A stretch of 64,000 nucleotides of DNA from Phycomyces nitens (Eukaryota > Mucoromycota > Mucoromycetes > Mucorales > Phycomycetaceae): contig JAHRBC010000005.1 in assembly GCA_022702545.1 (NCBI GenBank), positions 4,735,501 to 4,799,500 on the forward strand, in the 5' to 3' direction. Position numbers and translations under genes: made by a program. Numbering within the stretch: position 1 is the first letter of the stretch; every line of letters starts with the position of its first letter. Below are positions 11,318-23,400 of this stretch, piece after piece. The notes below the pieces were generated by a model. That model was not told where the DNA came from and searched no databases. It worked only from the letters and a program-made list of their open reading frames with translations.

Positions 11318-12136
11318 CTAGCCAAAATCATTGATCATTCTCTCCTCTTCATACTGGACTACAGCATCTGTGCCAATTGTTTTGTATAGAGTGTCTTTGT
11401 ATCTCATATATATCTTGAGAATATCGTCTTTTACATCCATCCATTTGCATTGGTCCTTGTGTACACCAAAACTGACAGCTCGAAAGCCACAGTTACCATC
11501 AGCACCAACACTATGAATGGCAGCAATTGCATTTCTAGTCGACTGCGAGTGTATCCATTGGAACGGAGCATCTTTTTTTGCATTGCAATATGTTTGCAAG
11601 CTAAGTGAAAATAGGCCCAATATTTAGTTGTTTTTAAGCACTGTTTTTAGTCTTTACATACCTATCATAGGCAGAGGAGTGATGAGGTAAATCTCCTGTG
11701 GCACTTGTTGTATCCTCTTTGGCTTTAATGGCGCTTTTATCTGGATAAGAAAAGCTACCATCAATGGCACGTACAAGTAATGTCAACTTTCTTTTTTTTT
11801 GTTCGAGGTTGACATGTCTTTCTTCAATCTCCAACTGTCTTTTCTTCTTGTTGTACTCCTCTTCTTCTTTTTTAATTTTTTCTTTTTTTTGGATTTCTTT
11901 TTTTTGGCTTTCATCAAATAGCTCTTGGAGGATTCTCAACCGTCCTGTTCCACTCTTGACACCTCTCTTTGACTTTCTGCCTTTACGATTGGTGTTGGTG
12001 GAAGGAGGCATCAAGAGATCCATATTGATAGCTGGCTTAAGAATCATGGCCTCTGTTTTCTCCAAAACTTTGATCGCATCAGAAATCTCTTGCTGGGTAC
12101 TGTATAAAGTGACAGTGTTGTATATCCCATGAAGGA
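11318..12136 (-). pseudogene. Fragment of MULE-OTU gene (coiled coil + OTU)
   Basis: On the minus strand this matches the C-terminal half of the MULE-OTU genes at 15.7-19.6 and 20.7-24.6 kb. It has the YNTVTLYSTQQEISDAIK helix, the basic linker RKGRKSKRGVKS, a charged coiled coil (KKEIQKKEKIKKEEEE), an intron near 11620-11640, and the OTU start with the catalytic Cys motif GADGNCGFRAVS. Homology ends at EEERMIN (about 11325), and at 12136 it is cut by the CACTAC end of Y1, directly after ATGAAGGA. It lacks the transposase domain, the OTU catalytic His and both termini. Confidence 0.88.
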
Positions 12137-13096
12137 CACTACAAAAATTGAGTGGTTTCATTCATAGCAAACTACTATATTATCTTACCATTAGTAGACT
12201 GAAGTTAAACATAATAAACTTTTTTATTTTTGACGGCAATTATATTATTCAATATGTTCTATTAGATAGAATAATAAAGTGTCTTATAGTTTCATTGCTA
12301 TTTAACAGCATTGTGTACACTCTTGTTCTATATCTAGACATCTTTTTCAACCTAATAAACTATAAATCACAAAGATATGAAAATGACGGCAGGCATATTC
12401 TTTTGGATTATCATTTTTATTGCCCATATTTTATCAGGGTCAAACAGCCTTTTAATACAAAGTATTTATTTTTCCTTTTTATTTTTTATATTCTTTTGTG
12501 CCTAAATATTACCACAAAATACTCTGGTAATTAATTCTTTTCTTTCTCTTGTAAATATATTTTTTACTCAATATATTTTATTATTCATAGGTAACTGCTT
12601 ATAAATATATAATGGGGACTCTCTATTGTACATGGCTGTATATCCAAAGGTAATATTATATTATGCTAAAGCTCTTCTTATTAACCAAATCACTCTTTTG
12701 TATGTAGCTGCAAATTCTATTTTTCTATCCATCTCAATATAATATTCTTAAACCTTTTATATTATAAATATGTCCTCTTTAATAACATCTATCACAGATG
12801 TCTTGCTATGCTCTTGTATGGATTCCCAATTGAAATTATCTGGCCATTCCAATGGCTATATCTCGTAAGTGAACTAATATTTTAGTATTACATATTGTTT
12901 ATCTACAAATATTAATATATATCTATTAGACAATGATCATTTGTTGGCATATTACAGAGAGTCTATCAAATGTTCTATTTATTATATTAAAAATGTAAGT
13001 ATAAGAATGAATGATTTATATAAAAATAATTTACTAACAATCTTCTCTTTTACTTTTAGATAACATTAGCTTTCTCCCAGCCAGGTAAGTATCCTG
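12137..13096. mobile_element. CACTAC-ended element Y1, left part
   Basis: Starts CACTACAAAAATTGAGTGG at 12137 inside the MULE-OTU fragment. The first ~215 bp recur in reverse complement at 54853-55254, where they end as ..CAATTTTTGTAGTG. From about 12640 it shows closely spaced splice-like junctions (GTAAGT/GTAATA donors, ..TTAG/TATTAG acceptors) bounding exon-sized segments of 25-110 bp, like the micro-exon units of the CACTA family further on. No convincing protein emerges. X1 (TSD CTG) interrupts it at 13096/13097, so any remainder lies beyond 25662. I did not find the other terminus. Confidence 0.55.
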
Positions 13097-14024
13097 CACT
13101 ACGGCGAGAGGAGTGGGAACAGCTACCGAAACGGTAACATAACTGCGGTTTTTTCTGATTTTAGACTGCTTTTTCTCCGCAGATTGTGGTTGAAAGGTAA
13201 TGTCATCGATGCCGATTCATAAAAGTCGCATGGAATCTCTTTTCCTCTGGGAATGAGGTAGTTGTAGTAACATAGAAAGGGCTCGTAAAATTTTAGGTAA
13301 CGTTGTTTATCGAAATGAGCATTTTATTTGGTGTTGAAGATGTTGAGCATTCTTGAAAAAAATAATTTTTGCCCTGTGTGAACGAAACGGTAACATAACT
13401 GCCGTTTTTTGAAACCGAATTTTTGTTTTTGACATTATTAGCTGCTTTATTTTATTTGGTGTCCGTATAATAATATGAAGAAGTATAGAGAGAGCATTAT
13501 AAAGAAAGAATTATAAAATAAAGAGGCTACTCATGGTGACGCGTCAATTATTCTTGAATATGTAGTACAGTGCAATAAAATAGAATTATTTCCATCTGGT
13601 AGGTATTGATTGAGTTGTTGATGTTGGACGTCATCTACATTAACAACTGCAAATGTCGGTTGTAGTATATAGCCCGTTGTACAAAGTGCGGGATGCTACT
13701 TTATTTCTGCTACATACAAGTCATCGTTTGCAATGCCGTGCTCCTTCATGAGTTTTTTCTAAAGTAACAAAGTATTGACTAAAGTCTTAATCTCTATATT
13801 AAAAGTAGAGATGAACAATACTAATGAGCTGGTTTTCATTAGTTATATTGTGATTGCTAGGTAAGCATGTACAAGGAGCAAGTGATTCCTACTTTGTGTT
13901 TTTACTAATACTATATTTATTTTCTACAAGGACAAGGGGGTGTTGGGTGGTGATTGTCAGTGCTAATATCACCGTTTGGGTATATAAATGAAGAATGCAA
14001 AGTTGAATCCGTCCAATGATGGAC

Positions 14025-14679
14025 ATTAACAATGACAGTGGAAACATCAACCTCCATAGCATTCAAATCAGTATGCCGCAGGTAATAACTAAACAGAACT
14101 TCATTTATACTATTCTTATGCCGTGTATAACATTAATATTTAAATAGACAAATTGACTGAAAAGCTTACACAGTTGGTCACCACTTCTCCCATTGAAAAT
14201 ATCACAAAAACGAGCTTTAGTATATATATGTGGTTGCAAAAGGTTAATATTAGGATAGATCTTAATTATTATATTGATATAGTTGCGGATTTCAGAGTAT
14301 CTAATGAGCTTATCCAGTTTACTTATAATTCTCTCTATGAATTGAGTGAAGCAGCTTTGTAATGGGCCTCGGCGATTTATTATATGAAAAAAGGTGTATC
14401 AGGTAATTTTGAATAGTTTAAAAGAGACCGAGATATAGCCTTGCTATAAACTTGTTGGGAAAGTAAGTTGTGCAGATTCTCAAAGTGTATCTTATGGAAA
14501 AGGTAATAATCGATTGTAACAACAATAAAATACTATACTATGATTTAACTTGTGTTTTTATTTTATCTGGCAACACAAAAGTTATATTAAGATACAAGGG
14601 CCATTCCTTTGTTCACAATCTAAAGGATATGGTTATTATCCACGCTTGGCAAGTATTGGACAGCAAGTTATTTTATTAA
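14025..14679 (+). other. Possible small spliced gene of X elements
   Basis: A short frame begins at ATG 14025 (MMDINNDSGNINLHSIQIS..) and reaches a GTAATA donor near 14077. Exon-like blocks follow at about 14150-14243 and 14297-14400, and an open block lies at 14470-14679 with ..DLTCVFILSGN.. and VIIHAWQV. The same blocks, with the same junctions, occur reversed in X2 (53.75-53.95 and 34.0-34.4 kb), differing by a few substitutions. Joining the blocks at the obvious junctions gives a stop, so coding status is uncertain. I do not recognise the product. It may be a cryptic or non-coding spliced transcript. Confidence 0.3.
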
Positions 14680-15440
14680 TATTTTCACCAAAAACCTTTG
14701 CAGTCAAATGAAGATTGATCAACCCAAAGGAATATTCAAAAGTCAATAGTTTGTTAAAGTGTTTGGTTTGTATATATTTTTCATTTATTATAAATAGATA
14801 TTTGGTATAAAAAGGGATCAATTGGACAAATACCTTGATTAGCTTGGTAAGTTAGTAATTGATACAAGTGGTGGTCTCAAAGAAAAGAGTAAACTTCATT
14901 TACATAATACGCTTTATCAATAAGATCAAAAAATACGGCACAAGAGAACCCATAGAGAATAACCTTTGTTTTTGTTAATATTTTTCTCAAACCATCCTTT
15001 GACTATGAATCGCGGCATCAACTAAAAGCATGGTCTTATATTATTAAACACTATTTAATTGACGAGAACACTATCCTATGGCCATAAAATAATATAATGG
15101 TCTATCACAGAATCAATATAAATATTATAGAATGCTGTGCACCAAAAGACTTGGAAAAGGCTTTACAATCAATAACCAAGCTCATAAATAAATAATAGAG
15201 AATAATAAAGTAAGTTGACTCTTTAATATATGTTTTGAATACACATTATAGTTAATACAATATTATTTATCACAATATAGCAGCAAAGTGCAAGTCGTTC
15301 TTTTCTTTTTTGAAGATGAGGTGTTGCAACTTGGTGATGGCGCCGAATTAGCAATCATGACAGATGTGCAACGGGTGATTGCTTTGTTGATCATCTATTG
15401 CTAATCTAATGCCAATATAATATTTCTACTCTATAATATA

Positions 15441-15640
15441 GGGGAATTCTTGATACACTCCCTCAATACACTCCCTCCGCCAAAAAATCAAAAAAGTGTG
15501 ACGTAGACTTTTCGTGAGGATTGTAATTATTTCTTCATACACTCCCTCAATACACTCCCTCCTACACTCCCACCAAAAGAAAATCAAAAAAGTGTGACGT
15601 AGACTCTTTTGTAAAGAGTGAATTTCAGTGTTCATATTTT
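15441..15640. promoter_or_regulatory. MULE terminal repeat with GTGACGTAG units
   Basis: The ~190-bp terminus directly upstream of the ATG at 15671 has two blocks of GTGTGACGTAGACT (about 15496 and 15592) among TACACTCCCTC repeats. MULE-2 has the same at about 20493 and 20593, and the right ends carry the inverted forms. TGACGT is the core recognised by ATF/CREB-type bZIP factors. Because the gene's promoter lies in or beside the terminus, these repeats may bind transposase or a host bZIP factor. That role is inference. Confidence 0.4.
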
Positions 15641-15670
15641 CAAACCTTCTTTGAACTTTACCTTGTCAAA

Positions 15671-18600
15671 ATGTTTTCTCAATCTAACCGAACTCGCGAT
15701 AACATGAACACTGAATTCAAGAAAAGCTTTGCTATTGGCAGGCAATTTCAATCGAAAGAAGAGCTTACCAAAACTGTTAAAAGCTTTGGAAAGAAATACA
15801 ACGTTGTCTTTTCTATTAAAAGCTCGAGTCTTAAGCAAGGCAAATTTGCTTACATTTGCAAGCATGGAGGATTGAAGCGTGAATTGGAGAAGAATTCTGC
15901 CGGAATCAAGAATCAAGAAGCAATTGAAGGCGCCGAGACCATGAAGAAAGAAGTGAAACGGAGCACCCAAAAGTTTGATTGCCCTGCTTCTTTCAACTTG
16001 TTTGATTTCGCCATAACTAGAAGTAACATGGAGCATAATCACCCCATCTCACAGGACAACACTACTTATGCAGTCAATCGTAAGCAGCCACCTAAAATCA
16101 TGGAACGAATCTACACTTTGCTGGCTAGTGGGCATAAAGACCCAGTTACAAGTGTTATGGACGTAAGTGCACATATCAACACTTGGCAACTATTTCTAAA
16201 TTATTTTTACCTAGACTTTGAAAGCTTTGAATGTAACAAATATCATCAAAAAGGATATTCATAACATCCAAACTCTTTTTTTGAAGAATGAGAATGGAAA
16301 AGAAATGTTTCTCCTTATATCCTATCTTGAAAGCATTGGATATACTGTTCGCATTCAAGTAGAGACGAAAGGAGACATACAAGAAGTTAAAGGAATTTTC
16401 TTTATTCACCATGCAGCAATTCAAGAAGCAAGAATTTGGCCCGAGGCAGTTACGATCAATGCAACCTACAAGACCAATGCCCACAAGTTGTCTCTTGTAA
16501 ATGTTGTTGGCACAAGTAATGCATCCTCTGATAAAGGAAACAATAAGCTGCAAACTTTTGCAATTGCAGCAGCTTTTGTTAATTCGGAAACCAAGGCAAC
16601 ATACACCTGGATCCTAGAGGAATTGCGAGAGGCCATTTGGTCTACAAATTAACACCCTTTGCCATCAGTTTTTGTTACTGACAATGAGCAAGCTTTGCGC
16701 AATGCAATTGGTGCTATTTTCCCCAAAAGCCAGCACTTGCTCTGTTCCTGGCATTTGTGGAATACCATGGCAACGAAGCTCCCAATTGGAACAATAGATT
16801 CAGCCGAGTATAATCTTCGTCGTGCTCAAGCTGAATTGGAGTTCAAGGCGATCATGTCTAGCTTTGACAAAGCAAGCTATAAGGAGGCGCTTGGCAGCTT
16901 TGAACAGCTGATCACAACCCATGGCTACTTCAAGAACAATGGAAGTTTGGCATTGCGTTACTTGAAGGATGTGTAAGCTATAGTGCTTTTGTTAAAGTCT
17001 TTTACTAATCATAATCTTGTATTAGTTTGCTCCAGGATGATGAGGTCAAACACTGGGTGGGTATGTATGCCAATGATCACACTCACATGGGAAACCGAAC
17101 TTCTGGAAGAGCAGAGAGCTTCCATTCAGGTTTGAAAAGAGCTTTGGGTAGCCAGTCTGCATCCAAGCTCACGCTTACTGTTAAGCGAATGAATGTGTAC
17201 TATGAGCAAAAGGTAAATGGTTAATCCCAGACAACCCATCATCCATATTTTAACTTTTTTAAAGAGACAAAATCGCTACAGAAAGCTAAATATTGAGAGG
17301 ATCAGCATTGATTCAGTTCTGTTTGACAGAGAAAAAGAGTTTAGATTTAAAAATCTTGCTTTTAAAGTTGTCAGATTTGCAATGGACAAGATCAAGACAA
17401 ACACAATCACCAGCCTGCAATCTGATTTTGTTTCTAGAGGTGCCAATTGCAAGTGCTGGGATCGCATCAGATACAAGCTGCCATGCCCTTGCATTATTGC
17501 TGCTAGTCCTGAGGTTTTACCTCTTGACATTGTTGATATGCGCTGGCAGTTTGAATGTGACAAAAGTTTGTATCTTGAAAGCAATTATGCTAAGAATAAC
17601 CTTTATATGTTCTGACTGATATTTCTTTACATAGACTTTGAAGAGAAAACAGAGAATGTCCCTCTCAGCTGTGTTGTTGAGCCTGATCTAGAGAGCAAAG
17701 AAAACTTAGGTAAGTGCTGAGAATCTATGGAGGCTTCTAGGGGTGCATTTATACAGGTAAGTATAATATCAGAGTACCATTAAAAGAAAATAAAACTCCA
17801 ATTTATGATAAAGAGGGACCTTGTTTTTTCTTGGAAATAAAACCCAAATAAACCTGACTACCACAACTTTTATAAAACTTGGCTATTATATATGCTTTAT
17901 TAAAGGCTTAATTTTAATAACCCATAAATCATATTACATACTTTATTTGCGCTTCTATGAATGCCTCCCAAGTGCCCATAAATAACTCTTTAAATTAATT
18001 GCTTCATGTGCTTATTTCATTTTTACATAAATAATAGAATCTGCAAATAATTCGACTGCCAACTCTGTTTTGGTTTCTGAAGCAACTTCTTCTGTTCAGA
18101 ATGATGATAATGACTATTCTTGTAGTAAGAAAAGAGAATTTTTTATTATATAAATGCTAAACCCTTATGATTATCTGTTTATTTTTATTAGGTGAAGATT
18201 TTGAGGTGGTTGACGACACTGAAGATTGCAATGATGATGAAACTGATCCCACGAGTGTTTTGTTGAAAAGCAAAAAAGATGCTGATCAATTTGATAAAAG
18301 TAAGTATACAAAATTATATTGGTCATCTCTTGAAACTCTCGTTCTTGGTCTAATGACTCGTGTTTTTTATATAAAATGCAGATCTGAAAAAGGTCTGTCC
18401 ATCCAACAAAGAGGTCTTATTGGCACGTGTAGAGCAACTCCTTCATGGGATATACAATACTGTCACTTTATACAGTACCCAGCAAGAGATTTCCGATGCA
18501 ATCAAGGTTTTGGAGAAAACAGAGGCAGCAATCCTAAAGCCAGCTATAAATATGGATCTCTTGATGCCTCCTTCGACCAACACCAACCGCAAAGGTAGAA

Positions 18601-19643
18601 AGTCAAAGAGAGGGGTTAAGAGTGGAACAGGACGGCTGAGAATCCTCCAAGAGCTATTCGATGAAAGCCAAAAAAAAGAAATCAAAAAAAAAGAAAAAGT
18701 CAAAAAAGAAGAAGAGGAGCATAACAAGAAAAAAAGACAGTTGGAGATTGAAGAAAGACATGTCAATCTCGAACAGAAAAAAAGAAAGTTGACATTGCTT
18801 GTACGTGCCGTTGATGGTAGCTTCTCTTATTCAGACAAAAGCACCATTGAAGCCAAAAAGGATATACCAAGTGTTGCAAGAGATTTATCTCATCACTCCT
18901 CTGCATATGACAGGTATGTAAAGACTAAAAACAATGCTTATAACCAACTAAATATTGGGCCTATTTTCACTTAGTTTACAAACATATTGCAATGCAAAGA
19001 AAGATGCTCCTTTCCAATGGATACATACGCAGTCAACTAGAAATGCAATTGCTGCCATTCATAGTGTTGGTGCTGATGGTAACTGTGGCTTTCGAGCTGT
19101 CAGTTTTGGTGTACACAAGGACCAATGCAAATGGATTGATGTAAAGGGTGATATGCTCAAGATGTATATGAGATACAAAGACGCTTTATACAAAGCAATT
19201 GGCACAGATGCTGTAGTCCAGTACGAAGAGGAGAGAATGATCAACAGACTCCAATCCAAAAATTGTCTTGTTTGGGGCAAACTGATCTATCCTTGTGGTT
19301 CAGCACCTTTATCTGCCCTCAAATTGTTGCTGACACATACCAAAGACCTGTCATAATCTACACATACTCTGAACATTCTGTCAGAACCACAGGAAAACTG
19401 AATGCATACCATGAATCTCAGGTTTATTGGCCACTCATCCACATGGAATTAACATCTGCAGACTATCCAATCACACTCCTTCTTTTGTTTTCACACTTTT
19501 ACTACGTTGAATTTCAGTGTACTCCTACAGGCCGAATGAAGAAATTTGATAAGCCAACTCTCAACTTTGACCATGTTTGAATTAGAGAGGCATTCCCTCA
19601 GACATGCAACAGTGTCGACTACTCGGTCCTTTTTAAGAGTTAA
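15671..19643 (+). pseudogene. MULE transposase-OTU protease fusion, broken
   Basis: A spliced gene with about eight or more exons; exon 1 is 15671-16162 and exon 2 starts at 16215, in phase 0. Domains in order: FAR1-like zinc finger (YICKHGGL..CPASF..MEHNHPI), MULE DDE domain (IHHAAIQEA, then VTINATYKT, VTDNEQALRNAI, LLCSWHLWN), a SWIM-like CKC-x8-CPC motif, acidic exons at 17.6-18.3 kb, a coiled coil and an OTU domain with GADGNCGFRAVS. Defects against MULE-2: the first catalytic Asp is Asn (AAT for GAT, about 16459), GAA is TAA near 16650, a frameshift lies near 19260 in the OTU domain, and CGA is TGA at 19578-19580. It is inactive. Confidence 0.88.
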
Positions 19644-19935
19644 AAAAATATATTATATCAATTACAGTACTAAAATTCATTTTACAAAAAAAAGTCTACA
19701 TTAGTCTTTTTTGATATCTTTGTGGTGGGAGTGTATTGAGGGAGTGTATGAAAAAGACATTCACTTTACAAAAAAGTCTACGTCACACTTTTTCCATTTT
19801 CTTTTGGTGGGAGTGTATTGAGGGAGTGTATGAAGAACTAATTACAATCCTCACAAAAAGCCTACGTCAGACTTTTTTGGTTTTTTGACGGGCGGAGTGT
19901 AATAAGGGAGTGTATCAAGAATCTCCCATAATATA

Positions 19936-20442
19936 GCTCTATACTGCCAAAAACGAGTATTGTGTAAGTGCTAAGCAATAAAACAAGGGTTTAAGATTGT
20001 TCTTTTAGGCGACTCTTATTGGCCCCGTAGCATTTTTTAGTATATGCTTAGTGTGCTTTCTTTTTTCTTTTTTTTTGCTTCTCTTGTCTTGTCTTTGTAT
20101 TGACTCTTTGAAATAAAACCAAATGAGCTTCCTTCATGTAAGATCGGCACGGTTATAAACACCTGATTGACATCCCGATTGAACCATCTTTAGCTTGATT
20201 ACCTTTGATTTAGGAATGAAATGCAGCTCGCTCTTTTTTCCCCAGAAACAAAAGAGCGAAAACTTTTTACGGCTATATTACAATACGGTTTGTCCTTTTT
20301 ACACTTGGCAATCTCTGTAAGATATACACTTTTCTTTTCTAATGAGCTGATTACTCTGTTTGCTACAATGAGATTCGAATCTGTTTTGAATCTCATGATT
20401 TGAATATCCCAAAGTTGATTTTCTATGGTAAGACGATTGTCT
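19936..20442. other. X1 interior between the two MULEs
   Basis: About 500 bp of X1 body. The part at 19936-20070 matches X2 at 33145-33270 in reverse complement (CGAGTATTGTGTAAGTGCTAA, GGCCCCGTAGCATTTT and neighbours). The two X copies diverge where CACTA element A abuts X2. No gene is supported; the short open frames here are unlikely to be real. Confidence 0.6.
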
Positions 20443-20450
20443 AATAATTA

Positions 20451-23400
20451 GGGGAATTCTTGATACACTCCCTCCGCCAAAAAATCAAAAAAGTGTGACG
20501 TAGACTTTTCGTGAGGATTGTAATTATTTCTTCATACACTCCCTCAATACACTCCCTCCTACACTCCCACCAAAAGAAAATCAAAAAAGTGTGACGTAGA
20601 CTCTTTTGTAAAGAGTGAATTTCAGTGTTCATATTTTCAAACCTTCTTTGAACTTTACTTTGTCAAAATGTTTTCTCAATCTAATCGAACTTGCGATAAC
20701 ATGAACACCGAATTCAAGAAAAGCTTTGCCATTGGCAGACAATTTCAATCGAAAGAAGATCTAACCGAAACTGTCAAAAGCTTTGGAAAGAAATACAATG
20801 TCATCTTTTCTGTCAAAAGCTCAAGTCTTAAGCAAGGCAAATTTACTTACATTTGTAAGCATGGAGGATTAAAACGTGAATTGGAAAAGAATTCTGCTGG
20901 AATTGAGAAGCAAGAATCAATTGAAGGCGCCGAGACCATGAAGAAAGAAGTGAAACGGAGCACCCAAAAGTTTGATTGTCCTGCTTCTTTCAACTTGTTT
21001 GATTTTGCCATAACTAGAAGCAACATGGAACACAATCATCCCATCTCACAGGACAATACTACTTATGCAGTCAATCGTAAGCAACCACCTGAAATTATGG
21101 AACGAATCTACACTTTGCTGGCTAGTGGGCATAAAGACCCAGTTACAAGTGTTATGGACGTAAGTGCACATATCAACACTTAGCAACTATTTCTAAATTA
21201 TTTTTACCTAGACTTTGAAAGCGTTGAATGTAACGAATATCATCAAAAAGGACATTCATAATATCCAAACTCTTTTTTTGAAGAATGAGAATGGAAAAGA
21301 AATGTTTCTCCTTATATCCTATCTTGAAAGCATTGGATATACTGTTCGCATTCAAGTAGAGATGAAAGGAGACATGCAAGAAGTCAAAGGAATCTTCTTT
21401 ATTCACCATGCAGCAATTCAGGAGGCAAGAATTTGGCCCAAGGCGGTTACGATTGATGCGACCTACAAGACCAATGCCCACAAGCTGTCTCTTGTAAATA
21501 TCGTTGGCACAAGTAATGCATCCTCTGATAAAGGAAGCAATAAGCTGCAAACTTTTGCAATTGCAGCAGCTTTTGTTAATTCGGAAACCGAGGCAACATA
21601 CACATGGATCCTAGAGGAGTTGCGAGAGGCCATTTGGCCTACAAATGAACACCCTTTGCCATCAGTTTTTGTCACTGACAACGAGCAAGCTTTGCGCAAC
21701 GCAATTGATGCCATTTTCCCAGAAAGCCAGCACTTGCTCTGTTCCTGGCATTTGTGGAATACCATGGCAACAAAGCTCCCAATTGGAATAATCGATTCAG
21801 CTGAGTATAATCTTCGTCGTGCTCAAGCTGAATTGGACTTCAAGGCGATCATGTCTAGCTTTGACGAAGCAAGCTATAAGGAGGCGCTTGGCAGCTTTGA
21901 ACAGCTGATCACAACCCATGGCTATTTCAAGAACAATGGAAGTTTGGCACTGCGTTACTTGAAGGATGTGTAAGTTAGAGAGTTTTTGTTAAAGTCTTTT
22001 GCTAATCATAATCTTGTATTAGCTTGCTCCAGGATGATGAGGTCAAACACTGGGTAGGTATGTATGCCAATGATCACCCTCACATGGGAAACCGAACTTC
22101 TGGAAGAGCAGAAAGCTTCTATTCAGGTCTGAAAAGAGCTTTGGGTAGCCAGTCTGCTTCCAAGCTTACACTTACTGTTAAGCAAATGAACGCATACTAT
22201 GAGCAAAAGGTAAATGATTAATCCCAGAAAACCTACCATCCATATTTTAACTTTTTTAAAAGAGAGCAAATTGCTACAGAAAGCTGAATGTTGAGAGGAT
22301 CAGCATCGATTCAGTTCTGTTTGACAGAGAAAAAGAGTTTAGATTCAAACATCTTGCTTTTAAAGTGGTCAGATTTGCAATGGACAAGATCAGGACAAAC
22401 ACAATCACCAGCCTGCAATCTGATTTTGTTTCAAGAGGTGCCAATTGCAAGTGCTGGGATCGCATCAGATACAAGCTGCCATGCCCTTGCATCATTGCTG
22501 CTAGTCCTGAGGTTTTACCTCTTGATATTGTTGATATGCACTGGCGGTTTGAACATGACCAAAGTTTGTATCTTGAAAGCAACTATGCTAAGTATAACCT
22601 TTATATGTTCTGACTGATATTTCTTTACATAGACTTTGAAGAGAAAAAAGAGAATGTCCCTCTCAGCTGTGTTGTTGAGTCTGATCTAGAGGACAAAGAA
22701 AACTTAGGTAAGTGCTAAGAATCTATGGAGGCTTCTAGGGGTGCATTTATACAGGTAAGTATAATATCAGAGTACCGTTAAAAGAAAATAAAACTCTAAT
22801 TTATGATAAAGAGGGACCTTGTTTTTTCTTGGAAATAAAACCCAAATAAACCTGATTACCACAACTTTCATAAAACTTGGCTATTATATATGCTTTATTA
22901 AAGGCTTAATTTTAATAACCCGTAAATCATATTACATACTTTATTTGCGCTTCTATGAATGCCTCCCAAGTGCCAGTAAAGAACTCTAAATTAATTGCTT
23001 CATGTGCTTGTCTTATTTTTACATAAATAATAGAATCTGTAGATAATTCTACTGCCAACTCTGTTTTGGTTTCTGAGCCAACTTCCTCTGTTCAGAACGA
23101 CGATAATGACTATTCTTGTAGTAAGAAAAGAGTTTTTTTAATTAGATAAATGCTAAACACATTATGATTATCTGTTTATGTTTATTAGGTGAAGATTTCG
23201 AGGTGGATGAAGACACCGAAGATTGCGATGATGATGAAACTGATCCTACGAGTGCTTTGTTGAAAGATGAAAAAGATGCTGATCAATTTGATGAAAGTAA
23301 GCGTACAAAATTATATTGGTCATTTCTTGAAACTCTTGTTCTTGGTCTAATGACTCGTGTTTTTTATATAAAATTTAGATCTGAAAAAAGCCTGTTCATC

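Larger units (their letters stand above)
15441..19927 (+). mobile_element. Mutator-like element MULE-1 (about 4.49 kb)
   Basis: Ends are GGGGAATTCTTGATACACTC at 15441 and, inverted, GGGAGATTCTTGATACACTC from 19927. The long inverted termini (about 190 bp) are built from repeated TACACTCCCTC units and GTGACGTAGAC blocks. An 8-bp target duplication, ATAATATA, lies at 15433-15440 and 19928-19935. X2 at about 33.25 kb carries the unoccupied equivalent of this site. The right end has one more internal repeat block than MULE-2. It carries one multi-exon gene, now broken. Confidence 0.92.

Noticed and set aside
12139..12534. 128-residue open frame at 12148-12534
   Set aside because: AT-rich frame within Y1 with hydrophobic low-complexity translation; its Y2 counterpart is not preserved as a frame.
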